Origin: HyVt-337 sp964428895
GTDB lineage: Bacteria; Planctomycetota; Phycisphaerae; SM23-33
NCBI GenBank assembly: GCA_964428895.1
Contig: CAYRZU010000001.1
Span: forward strand, 1-64,000
Length of the DNA stretch: 64,000 bases
Direction: 5' to 3'
The notes under the pieces were generated by a model. The model saw only the letters and a program-made list of their open reading frames with translations, was not told where the DNA came from and made no database searches. Both the position numbers and the translations under genes were made by a program. This document shows positions 40,436 through 47,998 of this stretch, piece after piece (position 1 is the first letter of the stretch; each line of letters begins with the position of its first letter).

Positions 40436-42094
40436 TCATCGTTTCTTAGACAGTTTGCGGACGTTCTCGCCGACTTGGGCGAGAACGTCGGTGCAATCGG
40501 TGCGGGGGACTTGGGCCTCGATGACGATCAGCCGGTCGGGGCTTTGGTCGGCCGTCTGCAACGCGACCGAAAGCTCCCCCTCGGTCTTGGCTACACATCC
40601 AATCGCGGCGTTCTCATCGGTCTGGAACATTTCGATCAGCCGACTGTATTGCCACATCTGCAGCTCGTTGTACGGGCCGTCATGGATCATGCGCTCGATG
40701 ACGTAGCCGTCGTTGTTGAGCAGCACGATGATGGGCGACTTGTGGTTCCGGAGAATGGTCGACAGCGCTTGGGCTGTCATCTGGAATGCGCCGTCCCCGA
40801 TGAACACGACCGACCGCAAATTCGGGCGGGCGAAGCTCGCCCCCAACGATGCCGGCAGGGAATAACCGATCGACATGTAATAGCCCTGCGCCAGGAAGGT
40901 GTTCGGCAGCGGCCGGTATAGTTCGGTAGCGCCGAAGATCACGTCACCGATGTCGGCGATAACGAGCATGTCGTCGGCCAACCAATCGTTGAAGGCCTCG
41001 AACAGCCTGGCCACGGATAGGGGGGCGGATTCGTTGGGAATGAACTCGGTCGGTCGTTGATAGGGGTTGATCGGATGGGCGTGATGTTCGTTGGGCGCGG
41101 CCTCGAGGGCCTCGGTCAGCGCAACGACGAAGTCGCCGAGGTGGACTTGGTCGTAGTAGTGACGACGAATGCGGACGCGCTCACTGTTGATGGCAATCAT
41201 GCGGCTGTCGTCGAGATGATCGGTAAAGCCGCCCGTGGTGATGTCGCTCATCCAGGCTCCGAGGGTCAGTAGACAGTCGGCGGCTTCGACGGTATCGTGG
41301 GCCAGGCCTTGGGAGAACCCGCCCTGATAGACACCTAGGTAGTGCGGGTGCGATTCAGCGACGGCGGTCTTGGAATTCAGCGTGGCCGCGAAAGGCCATC
41401 CGGTTCGCTCCAACAGATTCGAGACCTGCTCGGCCAGGCCCAAACGGCGGACCTCCACGCCGACAAGTACGGTTGGCTGGTCGGCGGCGCTGAGCAGTTC
41501 GACGGCTTCGGCGACCGCCTCGGCCAGGGCGGCTGGATCGCTCGCCGGATCGAGCAGAAGCGGGGCGCCGTTCGGCGGATGACAAGACTGATTGACCATA
41601 TCGGTCGGCAGCTCAATGTAGACCGGCCGCTTCTGCGAGACGCAGGCGCTAATGGCGCGGTCGATCTGGTCGGGGGCTGTTTCGGCGTCGGTGAGCATGA
41701 CGGCTGCGGCGGTAACCTTTCGGAACATCTCCAACTGCATCTGATAGTCGCCGGCCAGATGATGCATCAGCATCCCTCGCTGGCGCATTTTGGAATGCGG
41801 CGCCCCGCTGACGACGATCAGCGGAACGCGCTCGGCGAAGGCGCCGGCGACGGCATTGATCAGGCTCAGCCCACCGACGTTGAAGGTGACCACCACGGCG
41901 CCGATGCCGTTCAATCGCGCGTAGGCGTCTGCGGCGTAACCGGCGTTCAATTCGTTGCAGGTGCCGACAAGCTCAATATCGCCGCGGATCAGGTGATCCA
42001 TGTAGTCCAGCACGTAATCGCCAGGAACGCCGAACACATGCTTGACGCCCACTTCACTCATGCGCCTCAGAAGGTAATCACTGATAGTCATCAT
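40436..42094 (-). CDS. Pyruvate/indolepyruvate decarboxylase-type thiamine enzyme
   Basis: 552 residues, the usual size of pyruvate decarboxylase (PDC). Thiamine-diphosphate binding is shown by GDGAFQMTAQ...NNDGYVIE. Active-site residues of Zymomonas PDC have matches: D26 in GVPGDY, E48 in CNELNAG, H111-H112 in LMHHLAGD, and the IERMIHDGPYNEL segment (catalytic Glu). That combination belongs to PDC, indolepyruvate and branched-chain 2-keto-acid decarboxylases rather than acetolactate synthases. It would turn a 2-oxo acid to an aldehyde. AAGGA lies nine bases before the ATG. It is convergent to lysA. Confidence 0.88.
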   Translation of the reverse strand: MMTISDYLLRRMSEVGVKHVFGVPGDYVLDYMDHLIRGDIELVGTCNELNAGYAADAYARLNGIGAVVVTFNVGGLSLINAVAGAFAERVPLIVVSGAPHSKMRQRGMLMHHLAGDYQMQLEMFRKVTAAAVMLTDAETAPDQIDRAISACVSQKRPVYIELPTDMVNQSCHPPNGAPLLLDPASDPAALAEAVAEAVELLSAADQPTVLVGVEVRRLGLAEQVSNLLERTGWPFAATLNSKTAVAESHPHYLGVYQGGFSQGLAHDTVEAADCLLTLGAWMSDITTGGFTDHLDDSRMIAINSERVRIRRHYYDQVHLGDFVVALTEALEAAPNEHHAHPINPYQRPTEFIPNESAPLSVARLFEAFNDWLADDMLVIADIGDVIFGATELYRPLPNTFLAQGYYMSIGYSLPASLGASFARPNLRSVVFIGDGAFQMTAQALSTILRNHKSPIIVLLNNDGYVIERMIHDGPYNELQMWQYSRLIEMFQTDENAAIGCVAKTEGELSVALQTADQSPDRLIVIEAQVPRTDCTDVLAQVGENVRKLSKKR

Positions 42095-42365
42095 GGCCGC
42101 CGTCCTTGATGGGGTGTGTTCACTAACATCATAGCGCAGGCGTGGTTTTCACGCGTTTTGGGCTACTTTGGTCGCCTTTGTTGCTAGGGCCGAAAAAAAA
42201 ACATCTCACGCCGAACACTTCCGGGGCTTCTGCGTCATACAAGTAGCCGACACCGGCCAGTCAGGGCGGCCACCGGTGGGGAGTCGCCCGGCTGGTGGGG
42301 GGCACAAACTTCGCTGCGCCCGGGTTCGCCTGCGTTGGGCGGGCCCGGGCGTGCTTATGCGCCGA

Positions 42366-42683
42366 TTATGTTCCGGCCGCACCATGATCGGCACGCCAGC
42401 GGTAGTGACAATGTAACACGATATCGACCGAAACGAACGCGGCGTTCGTTACGTATAGAATGGTGACCCATTCCAGGTCGACATTGATACCGGAGGCCCG
42501 CACGATCTTGGCGGCGATGCCTGCGAAGTAACCGATCAGGACCATGCCCATGAAGCGAAGGCTTTTGCCCCCAACTTGCTTGCTGCGGAATGTCTTCCAG
42601 ACCGAGATCGGCCACGATAGGCCGAAGCAGATCAGCATAAGCGCTTCGAGTTCTTGGGGCGTGATTGAAAAGGCTGCGAGCAT
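42366..42683 (-). CDS. Small PQ-loop/SemiSWEET-like membrane protein
   Basis: 105 residues with three helices (about 16-31, 46-65, 75-92). The pattern ICFGLSWPISVWKTFRSKQVGGKS...GYFAGIAAKIV matches small membrane proteins with the PQ-loop-like P-x-x-x-K-S-x-K-x-x-x-x-x-S loop, as in SemiSWEET transporters that work as dimers. The ATG has GGAAGG eight bases upstream. The longer frame upstream to 43115 is opposite-strand noise from nadE. Substrate unknown. 42095-42365 downstream shows nothing beyond an A/T tract at 42188-42196. Confidence 0.65.
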   Translation of the reverse strand: MLAAFSITPQELEALMLICFGLSWPISVWKTFRSKQVGGKSLRFMGMVLIGYFAGIAAKIVRASGINVDLEWVTILYVTNAAFVSVDIVLHCHYRWRADHGAAGT

Positions 42684-42785
42684 GATTGTCGCCTTCCGGA
42701 AAGCGTGTGTTGCATCAGCCGCGCGACAGGCCGCGGAACAAGTTTGTAGGTGAAAAGCCCGTCGGCAGGCAGTAAGTATGTCGTC

Positions 42786-44414
42786 ATGAAGGTCGCATTG
42801 GCACAAGTCAATCCGTTGGTCGGTGATATCGTGGGAAACACCGCGACCCTCACCGATTGCATTGATCGGGCCGTCCAGGCAGGCTGCGATCTGGTCGTGT
42901 TTCCCGAGTTGTCGGTGGCGGGGTACCCGCCGCGCGATCTGTTGCGTAAGGAACGGTTCGTAGCGGATTGCGAATCGGCGGTGGCTGAGCTGGCCGCTTA
43001 CTGCACGGGCATTGCGGCGCTGGTGGGATACGTTCGTCAGACGCCCGACCTCGCCGGCCGACCGTTGCAGAATGTTGCGGCGTTGCTGGCTGACGGTCAG
43101 GTTCGCCACGTGCACGTCAAGGCGCTACTGCCGACCTACGACGTATTCGACGAAACACGCTACTTCGAGCCCGGGAACGAAAGCGGCGTGGTGGATATTG
43201 CCGGCAGACGGATCGGCCTGAGCATTTGCGAGGATATGTGGGATGCCGAGTCCCTTGGGCGCGAGTTGTACGGCGATGATCCGGTAGGGAGACTGGCCAA
43301 GGCCGGCGCCGAGATTATTGTCAATATGGCCGCCAGTCCGTTCGAGATGGGAAAGGCCCATCGACGTGAAGAGCTGTTCGCCCGTCAAGCCAAGCGCAGC
43401 GGATGCCCGATCCTGATGGTCAACCAGGTCGGCGGCACTGATGAATTGGTCTTCGATGGGGGCAGTTGTGCGGTAGGTCCCAAGGGCGTGGTCATTGGCC
43501 GGGCCGCGAGCTTCCGCGAAGACGTGTTGGTCGTCGACATCGACGCCGGCACGGCTCGATGTGAGGCGATGGACTCTCCGATGGTTCGGTTGGCCGAGGC
43601 GCTGAAACTGGGGCTGCGAGACTACGTCCACAAGTGCGGTTTTTCGTCAGTCGTGCTGGGCTTGTCCGGTGGGGTCGACTCGGCCGTCGTGGCCACTATC
43701 GCCGCAGACGCCTTGGGCGCCGAGAACGTGGTAGCCATTGCCATGCCCAGTCGCTACAGCAGCGATCACAGCTTGGATGACGCCGAGCAGCTTGCCAAGA
43801 ACCTGGGACTTCACTATCACGTGGTCCCCATCGAACCGATGCACGCCGCTTTCGAGCAAGCCCTGACCGATCCGCTGGGGTTCGGCCGCGCGGACGTCGC
43901 CGCCGAGAACATCCAGGCGCGGATTCGGGGCAACATCGTGATGGCGTTTTCGAACGCGTTCGGCCATCTGCCGCTGGCTACGGGCAACAAGTCGGAACTG
44001 TCGGTGGGGTACTGCACGCTGTACGGCGACATGTGCGGCGGGCTGGCGCCGATCGGGGACGTGCTCAAGACGGTCGTCTACGATCTGGGCCAGCACCTCA
44101 GCGTCGGTGGACGGGTCCCCGAGAGCATCTTCACCAAACCTCCCAGCGCCGAACTCAAGCCCGACCAGACCGATCAGGACAAACTCCCCCCGTACGACGT
44201 GCTGGATGCGATCCTGGCTTGCTATATTGAACAGGACCAGACGGCTGAACAAATTGTCCGGGCCGGGTATGATGAAGATATTGTCGGACGGGTGGTGCGC
44301 ATGGTGGAGACGGCGGAATACAAACGACAGCAGGCGGCCCCCGCGTTGAAGGCGACCCGAAAGGCCTTTGGCGTCGGCCGACGCATGCCCATCGCACAGG
44401 GCTATCGTATCTAG
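42786..44414 (+). CDS. nadE: Glutamine-dependent NAD+ synthase
   Basis: 542 residues. An N-terminal nitrilase-type glutaminase domain has the catalytic triad in FPELSVAGYPPRD (Glu), HVKALLPTYDVFDE (Lys) and GLSICEDMWDAE (Cys). The C-terminal synthetase has the ATP motif LGLSGGVDSAVVATIAADAL and GNKSEL. It amidates deamido-NAD using glutamine nitrogen, the last step of the pathway that nadD begins. The ATG at 42786 fits the family; upstream sequence is not conserved. Confidence 0.96.
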   Translation: MKVALAQVNPLVGDIVGNTATLTDCIDRAVQAGCDLVVFPELSVAGYPPRDLLRKERFVADCESAVAELAAYCTGIAALVGYVRQTPDLAGRPLQNVAALLADGQVRHVHVKALLPTYDVFDETRYFEPGNESGVVDIAGRRIGLSICEDMWDAESLGRELYGDDPVGRLAKAGAEIIVNMAASPFEMGKAHRREELFARQAKRSGCPILMVNQVGGTDELVFDGGSCAVGPKGVVIGRAASFREDVLVVDIDAGTARCEAMDSPMVRLAEALKLGLRDYVHKCGFSSVVLGLSGGVDSAVVATIAADALGAENVVAIAMPSRYSSDHSLDDAEQLAKNLGLHYHVVPIEPMHAAFEQALTDPLGFGRADVAAENIQARIRGNIVMAFSNAFGHLPLATGNKSELSVGYCTLYGDMCGGLAPIGDVLKTVVYDLGQHLSVGGRVPESIFTKPPSAELKPDQTDQDKLPPYDVLDAILACYIEQDQTAEQIVRAGYDEDIVGRVVRMVETAEYKRQQAAPALKATRKAFGVGRRMPIAQGYRI

Positions 44415-44423
44415 GATGCGGCC

Positions 44424-46118
44424 ATGGAAGTGATCTGCACTCATTGCGACAAGGCCATAGACGTTGGCGAATCGCCAACCACGCCGGTGGTGGTCTGCAG
44501 CCATTGCGGTCGGCCGGTGAAGCTGTCGGGCAAAGACTCGACCGGCAAGGCCGCGGCGCTTAGCGCGGCGCCGGCCGAGGCGGAGGGCTTTGCGGCGGTG
44601 GCCCGAAGCCAGCGACGGGGACGGGTGGAATTCGCCTGTCCCAAGTGCGGCAAACGCATGGGGGCGCCGCTGAAGTTTGCCGGTGAGCGGGTGGCTTGCC
44701 TGTCCTGCAAAACTCCGATTGTCGTTCCCAAGCTTCAAGAAATGGCCCAGACTCCGCCGGCGCCCCCGCCGGCGCCGGAGGCCAAATCGACCCACCGCAA
44801 GCCGCCTCCGCCACCCGGGCTGGGCAAGACGACCCAGGCCGCCCAAGCCGCCCAGGCCCTTAGCGAATCGGCCGACCGGCCCGCGCCGGCCAACGGTCGT
44901 GGCGAGACGGAATCGGAGATGTTTGACTTGCCGGTCGAGGATGAGTCGGCGCCCGCCAAGAAGTCATCCGGTCCCAGCGTCGGGGTAATCATGACGGCCA
45001 TTTTTGCCGCGGCCGTCATCCTCGGTGTGGTGGTGTTCTTTCTGAGTTCCGGAGGTGGTGACGGGCAAGAGGGGCAGGCGGGCAGGCGCCCCGTTGCCGT
45101 CACCGGCAATGGCGACGGCGCCGAACCGGCCGGCCAGGCGCCGGCTGGCCCGACTGACCGCCCAACGGGCCGCCCGGCCGATGGCGCGACAGAGGCGGCG
45201 GCAGGTGGGGCCACTACGCCCGGTAGTCCCGTTGGCGTGCTGGCCGTTCGTCGCGATGTGTTCGCCAGCGCGGGGTTTCTCCCGGCTCGACTGGGTCGGG
45301 AGTATCTGAAAGTAACCGTCTCGGTCGAGGCCGGTGAGGATTCACTCGCCTTCAACACCTATGGCCCGGACGTAACGTTGACCGTTGGCTCGGAAACTTA
45401 CGAATCCCTCGGCGCGGCGACGGGGCGTTGGGCTTTCCCGCTTCACGGGGCGCGGATGTCGGCGGGCATTCCCGCCGGACAGAACCGTTCCGTCGCCTTC
45501 CTGTTCGATCTGCCGCAGACCGATGTCCAGGTGGCGGTGATGGAAGCGACCCTTACGATTAACCGTGTCGGGGAGGCGACGGTCAAGGTTCCGCCGACCT
45601 TGCCGGTTCCCGACAACGCGCGACTGGCCGGTGAGTATGTTGAGGCGCGGCCGCGGTCGCTGAAGCCGGCTATGGCTGGGCCTCTGGCTGAGGCGATTCA
45701 GCGAACAGCCAACCATCGTCTGATCCTTCGGACGGCGGGGGATCAACTGTCCGTCGAACTGCCATCCCTTGGCATCGCGGCCAAGGCCGACCGCGACGGC
45801 GATCTTCAGCGTTTCCAAGCCACCTATGGTGACCAGGCGGCAAATTTGACATTGCGTGTGGCGCAGGGCGGCGGATGGCTGATCCTGTACCTCCGTGACG
45901 AACCGTTCAGCCAACTGTCGTTCGTCTCGGCGGATCGACCGGTCGACCAGACTGCCAGCGTTCCTCTCACGAGCGGGCCCGACGAGGCCGAGCCCTGGGT
46001 GGCGGGCAAGCCGAAGCCTGTCAAGCTCAGCCCGGGGCAGGTCAAGACCTTCGAGCCGACCAAACCGACCCAGCCGCCACCGCGCCGGAGGTCGGGCAAG
46101 ACCATCTTCGACTTCTAG
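44424..46118 (+). CDS. Zinc-ribbon membrane protein of unknown function
   Basis: 564 residues. Two N-terminal zinc ribbons are visible (CTHC...CSHC at 5-28 and CPKCGK...CLSC at 72-95), the second like those used by many planctomycete proteins. A Pro/Ala-rich linker precedes a single membrane helix (about 187-208). The remaining part, after a Gly/Ala-rich stretch, is a beta-rich domain (residues from about 270) with strands such as FASAGFLPARLGREYLKVTVS. The protein should sit with the ribbons in the cytosol and the rest outside. It starts nine bases after nadE, so is likely co-transcribed. Role not identified. Confidence 0.7.
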   Translation: MEVICTHCDKAIDVGESPTTPVVVCSHCGRPVKLSGKDSTGKAAALSAAPAEAEGFAAVARSQRRGRVEFACPKCGKRMGAPLKFAGERVACLSCKTPIVVPKLQEMAQTPPAPPPAPEAKSTHRKPPPPPGLGKTTQAAQAAQALSESADRPAPANGRGETESEMFDLPVEDESAPAKKSSGPSVGVIMTAIFAAAVILGVVVFFLSSGGGDGQEGQAGRRPVAVTGNGDGAEPAGQAPAGPTDRPTGRPADGATEAAAGGATTPGSPVGVLAVRRDVFASAGFLPARLGREYLKVTVSVEAGEDSLAFNTYGPDVTLTVGSETYESLGAATGRWAFPLHGARMSAGIPAGQNRSVAFLFDLPQTDVQVAVMEATLTINRVGEATVKVPPTLPVPDNARLAGEYVEARPRSLKPAMAGPLAEAIQRTANHRLILRTAGDQLSVELPSLGIAAKADRDGDLQRFQATYGDQAANLTLRVAQGGGWLILYLRDEPFSQLSFVSADRPVDQTASVPLTSGPDEAEPWVAGKPKPVKLSPGQVKTFEPTKPTQPPPRRRSGKTIFDF

Positions 46119-46156
46119 TCTCGAGGCCCATTCGGGCCGACCCGAGCGCGTGTTCC

Positions 46157-46933
46157 ATGGAACGGAAGCGACTGAAATTCATCGGTTGTGAGGTCATCTA
46201 CCGGGAGGCCTGCTACCTGGTCGCCACCGGCCTGCACCGCGTGGACGTGGAGTTCCTCAAGAAGGGCCTGCACGACCTGGAAACGCCCGACATGCTGGCC
46301 AAGATCCAATCGGCGGTCGATTCCGCCGGCACCGCCGGTGACTACGAAGGGATTCTCCTCGGCTATGGCCGCTGCAACGACGGGTTGGTGGGGCTGCAGG
46401 CCAGGGAGATTCCGTTGGTGATCCCTCGGGCCCATGACTGCATCACGTTCTTCTTCGGTTCCCGCAGGGCCTTCCAAGCCGATTTTGACGCACACCCGGG
46501 CACCTACTACAAGACCAGCGGCTGGATGGAGCGAGAGGATGCGTGGGGCGGCCAGGAGGGGTACGCCAGGCCCGCTTACGGCCAGGCGGGCGTGATCGCC
46601 AACCTGGGGTTGGCCGAATCGCATGCGGATATGGTGGCCAAGTATGGGGAAGAGAACGCCGCCTTCATTGCCGAGACCATGGGCGATTGGACGAAGAACT
46701 ACACTCGCTATCTCTACGTGAAGATGGGCCTCTGCCCGGAGGATGACTATATCGAGCAGATCAGACAGGCCTCAGCTGAGAAGGGGTGGGAGTTCGATCT
46801 GATCGAGGGGGACCTGACGCTATTGGCGAAGCTGTTCGCGGGGCAGTGGGATGATGACTTCCTGGTCGTCGAGCCCGGGCAGATGATCGTCGCCCGGAAT
46901 GACGACGCGGCCTTAGACTGCCGGCCCGCGTAG
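46157..46933 (+). CDS. DUF1638 family protein
   Basis: 258 residues. LKFIGCEVIYREACYL, LLGYGRCNDGLVGLQ and IPLVIPRAHDCITFFFGS are the conserved blocks of DUF1638. This family is often found near corrinoid-dependent methyltransferases, though none are seen here. The three Cys/His-bearing segments suggest metal binding. It follows the zinc-ribbon gene by 38 bp. Function not known. Confidence 0.85.
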   Translation: MERKRLKFIGCEVIYREACYLVATGLHRVDVEFLKKGLHDLETPDMLAKIQSAVDSAGTAGDYEGILLGYGRCNDGLVGLQAREIPLVIPRAHDCITFFFGSRRAFQADFDAHPGTYYKTSGWMEREDAWGGQEGYARPAYGQAGVIANLGLAESHADMVAKYGEENAAFIAETMGDWTKNYTRYLYVKMGLCPEDDYIEQIRQASAEKGWEFDLIEGDLTLLAKLFAGQWDDDFLVVEPGQMIVARNDDAALDCRPA

Positions 46934-47143
46934 GCCCAAATCCCGCCTTCATCAAGGCCTAGCCCGATCCGATTTACCCACGAGGAACTCGTCCCAGGGC
47001 TTTGGCAGCAGTGGGGGTCTTTGAGGCCACGTTGGGTGGATTCCCCCATTCGTGATGTTTTTGCGGATTAAGATTATAAAGCTTCAAGCATTTGTGGCTG
47101 GCTGACGATTATTTCAAGGACAGCAATAATCAGAAAGCCATCA

Positions 47144-47512
47144 ATGCCACAGACCGTAATCCAATTCCAACCTCCTGGTTCCGAACGTCGCCGACACCCC
47201 CGAACGCAGGTCCACGTGGCCATGCGTTGCGTATTCTTCGATCCGGACGGTCCGCGAGTTCTGGACCACCTGGACACCGTCGATATCTCACGAAGCGGTG
47301 TGGGGGCGATCTCGAACCATCGCTACTATCCGGGACAACGCGTGGTGGTTGCCATGCCGCAAGGCGAGGAGCAACCCCTGCGAAGCCGCTACGCGACCGT
47401 GACCCGCTGCCTGACCGACCAGGAAGGCGGGTACAAGGTGGGGCTTCGTTTTGACGCGGCCAGCGTGAGCACGACCACGGACTTCACGGACATGGTCAGA
47501 GCAGCCGCTTAG
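47144..47512 (+). CDS. PilZ-domain protein (predicted c-di-GMP binding)
   Basis: 122 residues, a stand-alone PilZ domain. ERRRHPRTQV contains the RxxxR di-GMP motif, and TVDISRSGVGAIS the (D/N)xSxxG motif. Later strands end in KVGLRFD. It should bind cyclic di-GMP and relay it to a partner. The pilus genes 9 kb away are a plausible but unproven target. No clear ribosome-binding site is seen; the ATG is chosen for the domain boundary. Confidence 0.9.
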   Translation: MPQTVIQFQPPGSERRRHPRTQVHVAMRCVFFDPDGPRVLDHLDTVDISRSGVGAISNHRYYPGQRVVVAMPQGEEQPLRSRYATVTRCLTDQEGGYKVGLRFDAASVSTTTDFTDMVRAAA

Positions 47513-47543
47513 ACTGATCGAACGAACATCCTGAGCGGAGGGA

Positions 47544-47576
47544 GCAGAGGTGAGGCCGGCTTGACCGGCCTTCTCT
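47544..47576 (+). terminator. Terminator after the PilZ gene
   Basis: AGGCCGG/CCGGCCT stem with a CTTGA loop, extended by CAGAG/CTCTG, followed by a short pyrimidine tract. The U-tract is weak, so confidence is moderate. Confidence 0.5.
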
Positions 47577-47606
47577 GTGCGCCCACCTACGGGCGGCGGG
47601 GCGGTC

Positions 47607-47634
47607 TTGACTTGCCGGCCCCCATGGCTAGAAT
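47607..47634 (+). promoter_or_regulatory. Sigma-70-type promoter of tRNA-Gln
   Basis: TTGACT (47607-47612), 16-bp spacer, TAGAAT (47629-47634). The expected start is near 47641, about 57 bases before the mature tRNA. Confidence 0.65.
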
Positions 47635-47697
47635 GACGCGGACAAGAAGCAAACGCGCGACGTGCTACCGGCCAGAGACGCGCAGGACTGATGAGAC

Positions 47698-47768
47698 TGG
47701 GGATTAGTGTAACGGTAGCACGACTGACTCTGGATCAGTTAGTGAAGGTTCAAATCCTTCATCCCCAG
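47698..47768 (+). tRNA. tRNA-Gln (anticodon CTG)
   Basis: Cloverleaf with acceptor TGGGGAT/ATCCCCA, as in other tRNA-Gln, and G as discriminator at 47768. The anticodon stem ACTGA/TCAGT encloses CTCTGGA, giving anticodon CTG for CAG codons. The T arm contains GGTTCAAATCC. No CCA is encoded. A short hairpin terminator follows. Confidence 0.95.
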
Positions 47769-47773
47769 TTCCT

Positions 47774-47812
47774 GAACAGCCGCTGTCCGATTGCGATGGT
47801 GGCTGTTCTCTT
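47774..47812 (+). terminator. Probable terminator after tRNA-Gln
   Basis: Perfect 8-bp stem GAACAGCC/GGCTGTTC (47774-47781 and 47801-47808) with a 19-base loop, followed by TCTTG. The U-tract is short. Confidence 0.5.
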
Positions 47813-47998
47813 GCGCGGGCCGGGCGGGGGGGGAAACGGAGATTCTGTTTCGCACCGCGCTTGCGACTTGTCCTCCACGGGGGGGCTCTGGTTAAATAGG
47901 GACGAACGGATTCACGTAGCGGCGTTGGAGACCGCGGTACGCCGGTAGGTGTGTTATTGGCGTGCAGCTTGGGCTTGCGCCGCCAAACGGAGTAACAC

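Noticed and set aside
42180..42215. Terminator after the PQ-loop-like gene
   Set aside because: A run of nine T on the minus strand has only a weak bulged hairpin before it, and an 8-base gap, so I do not call it.
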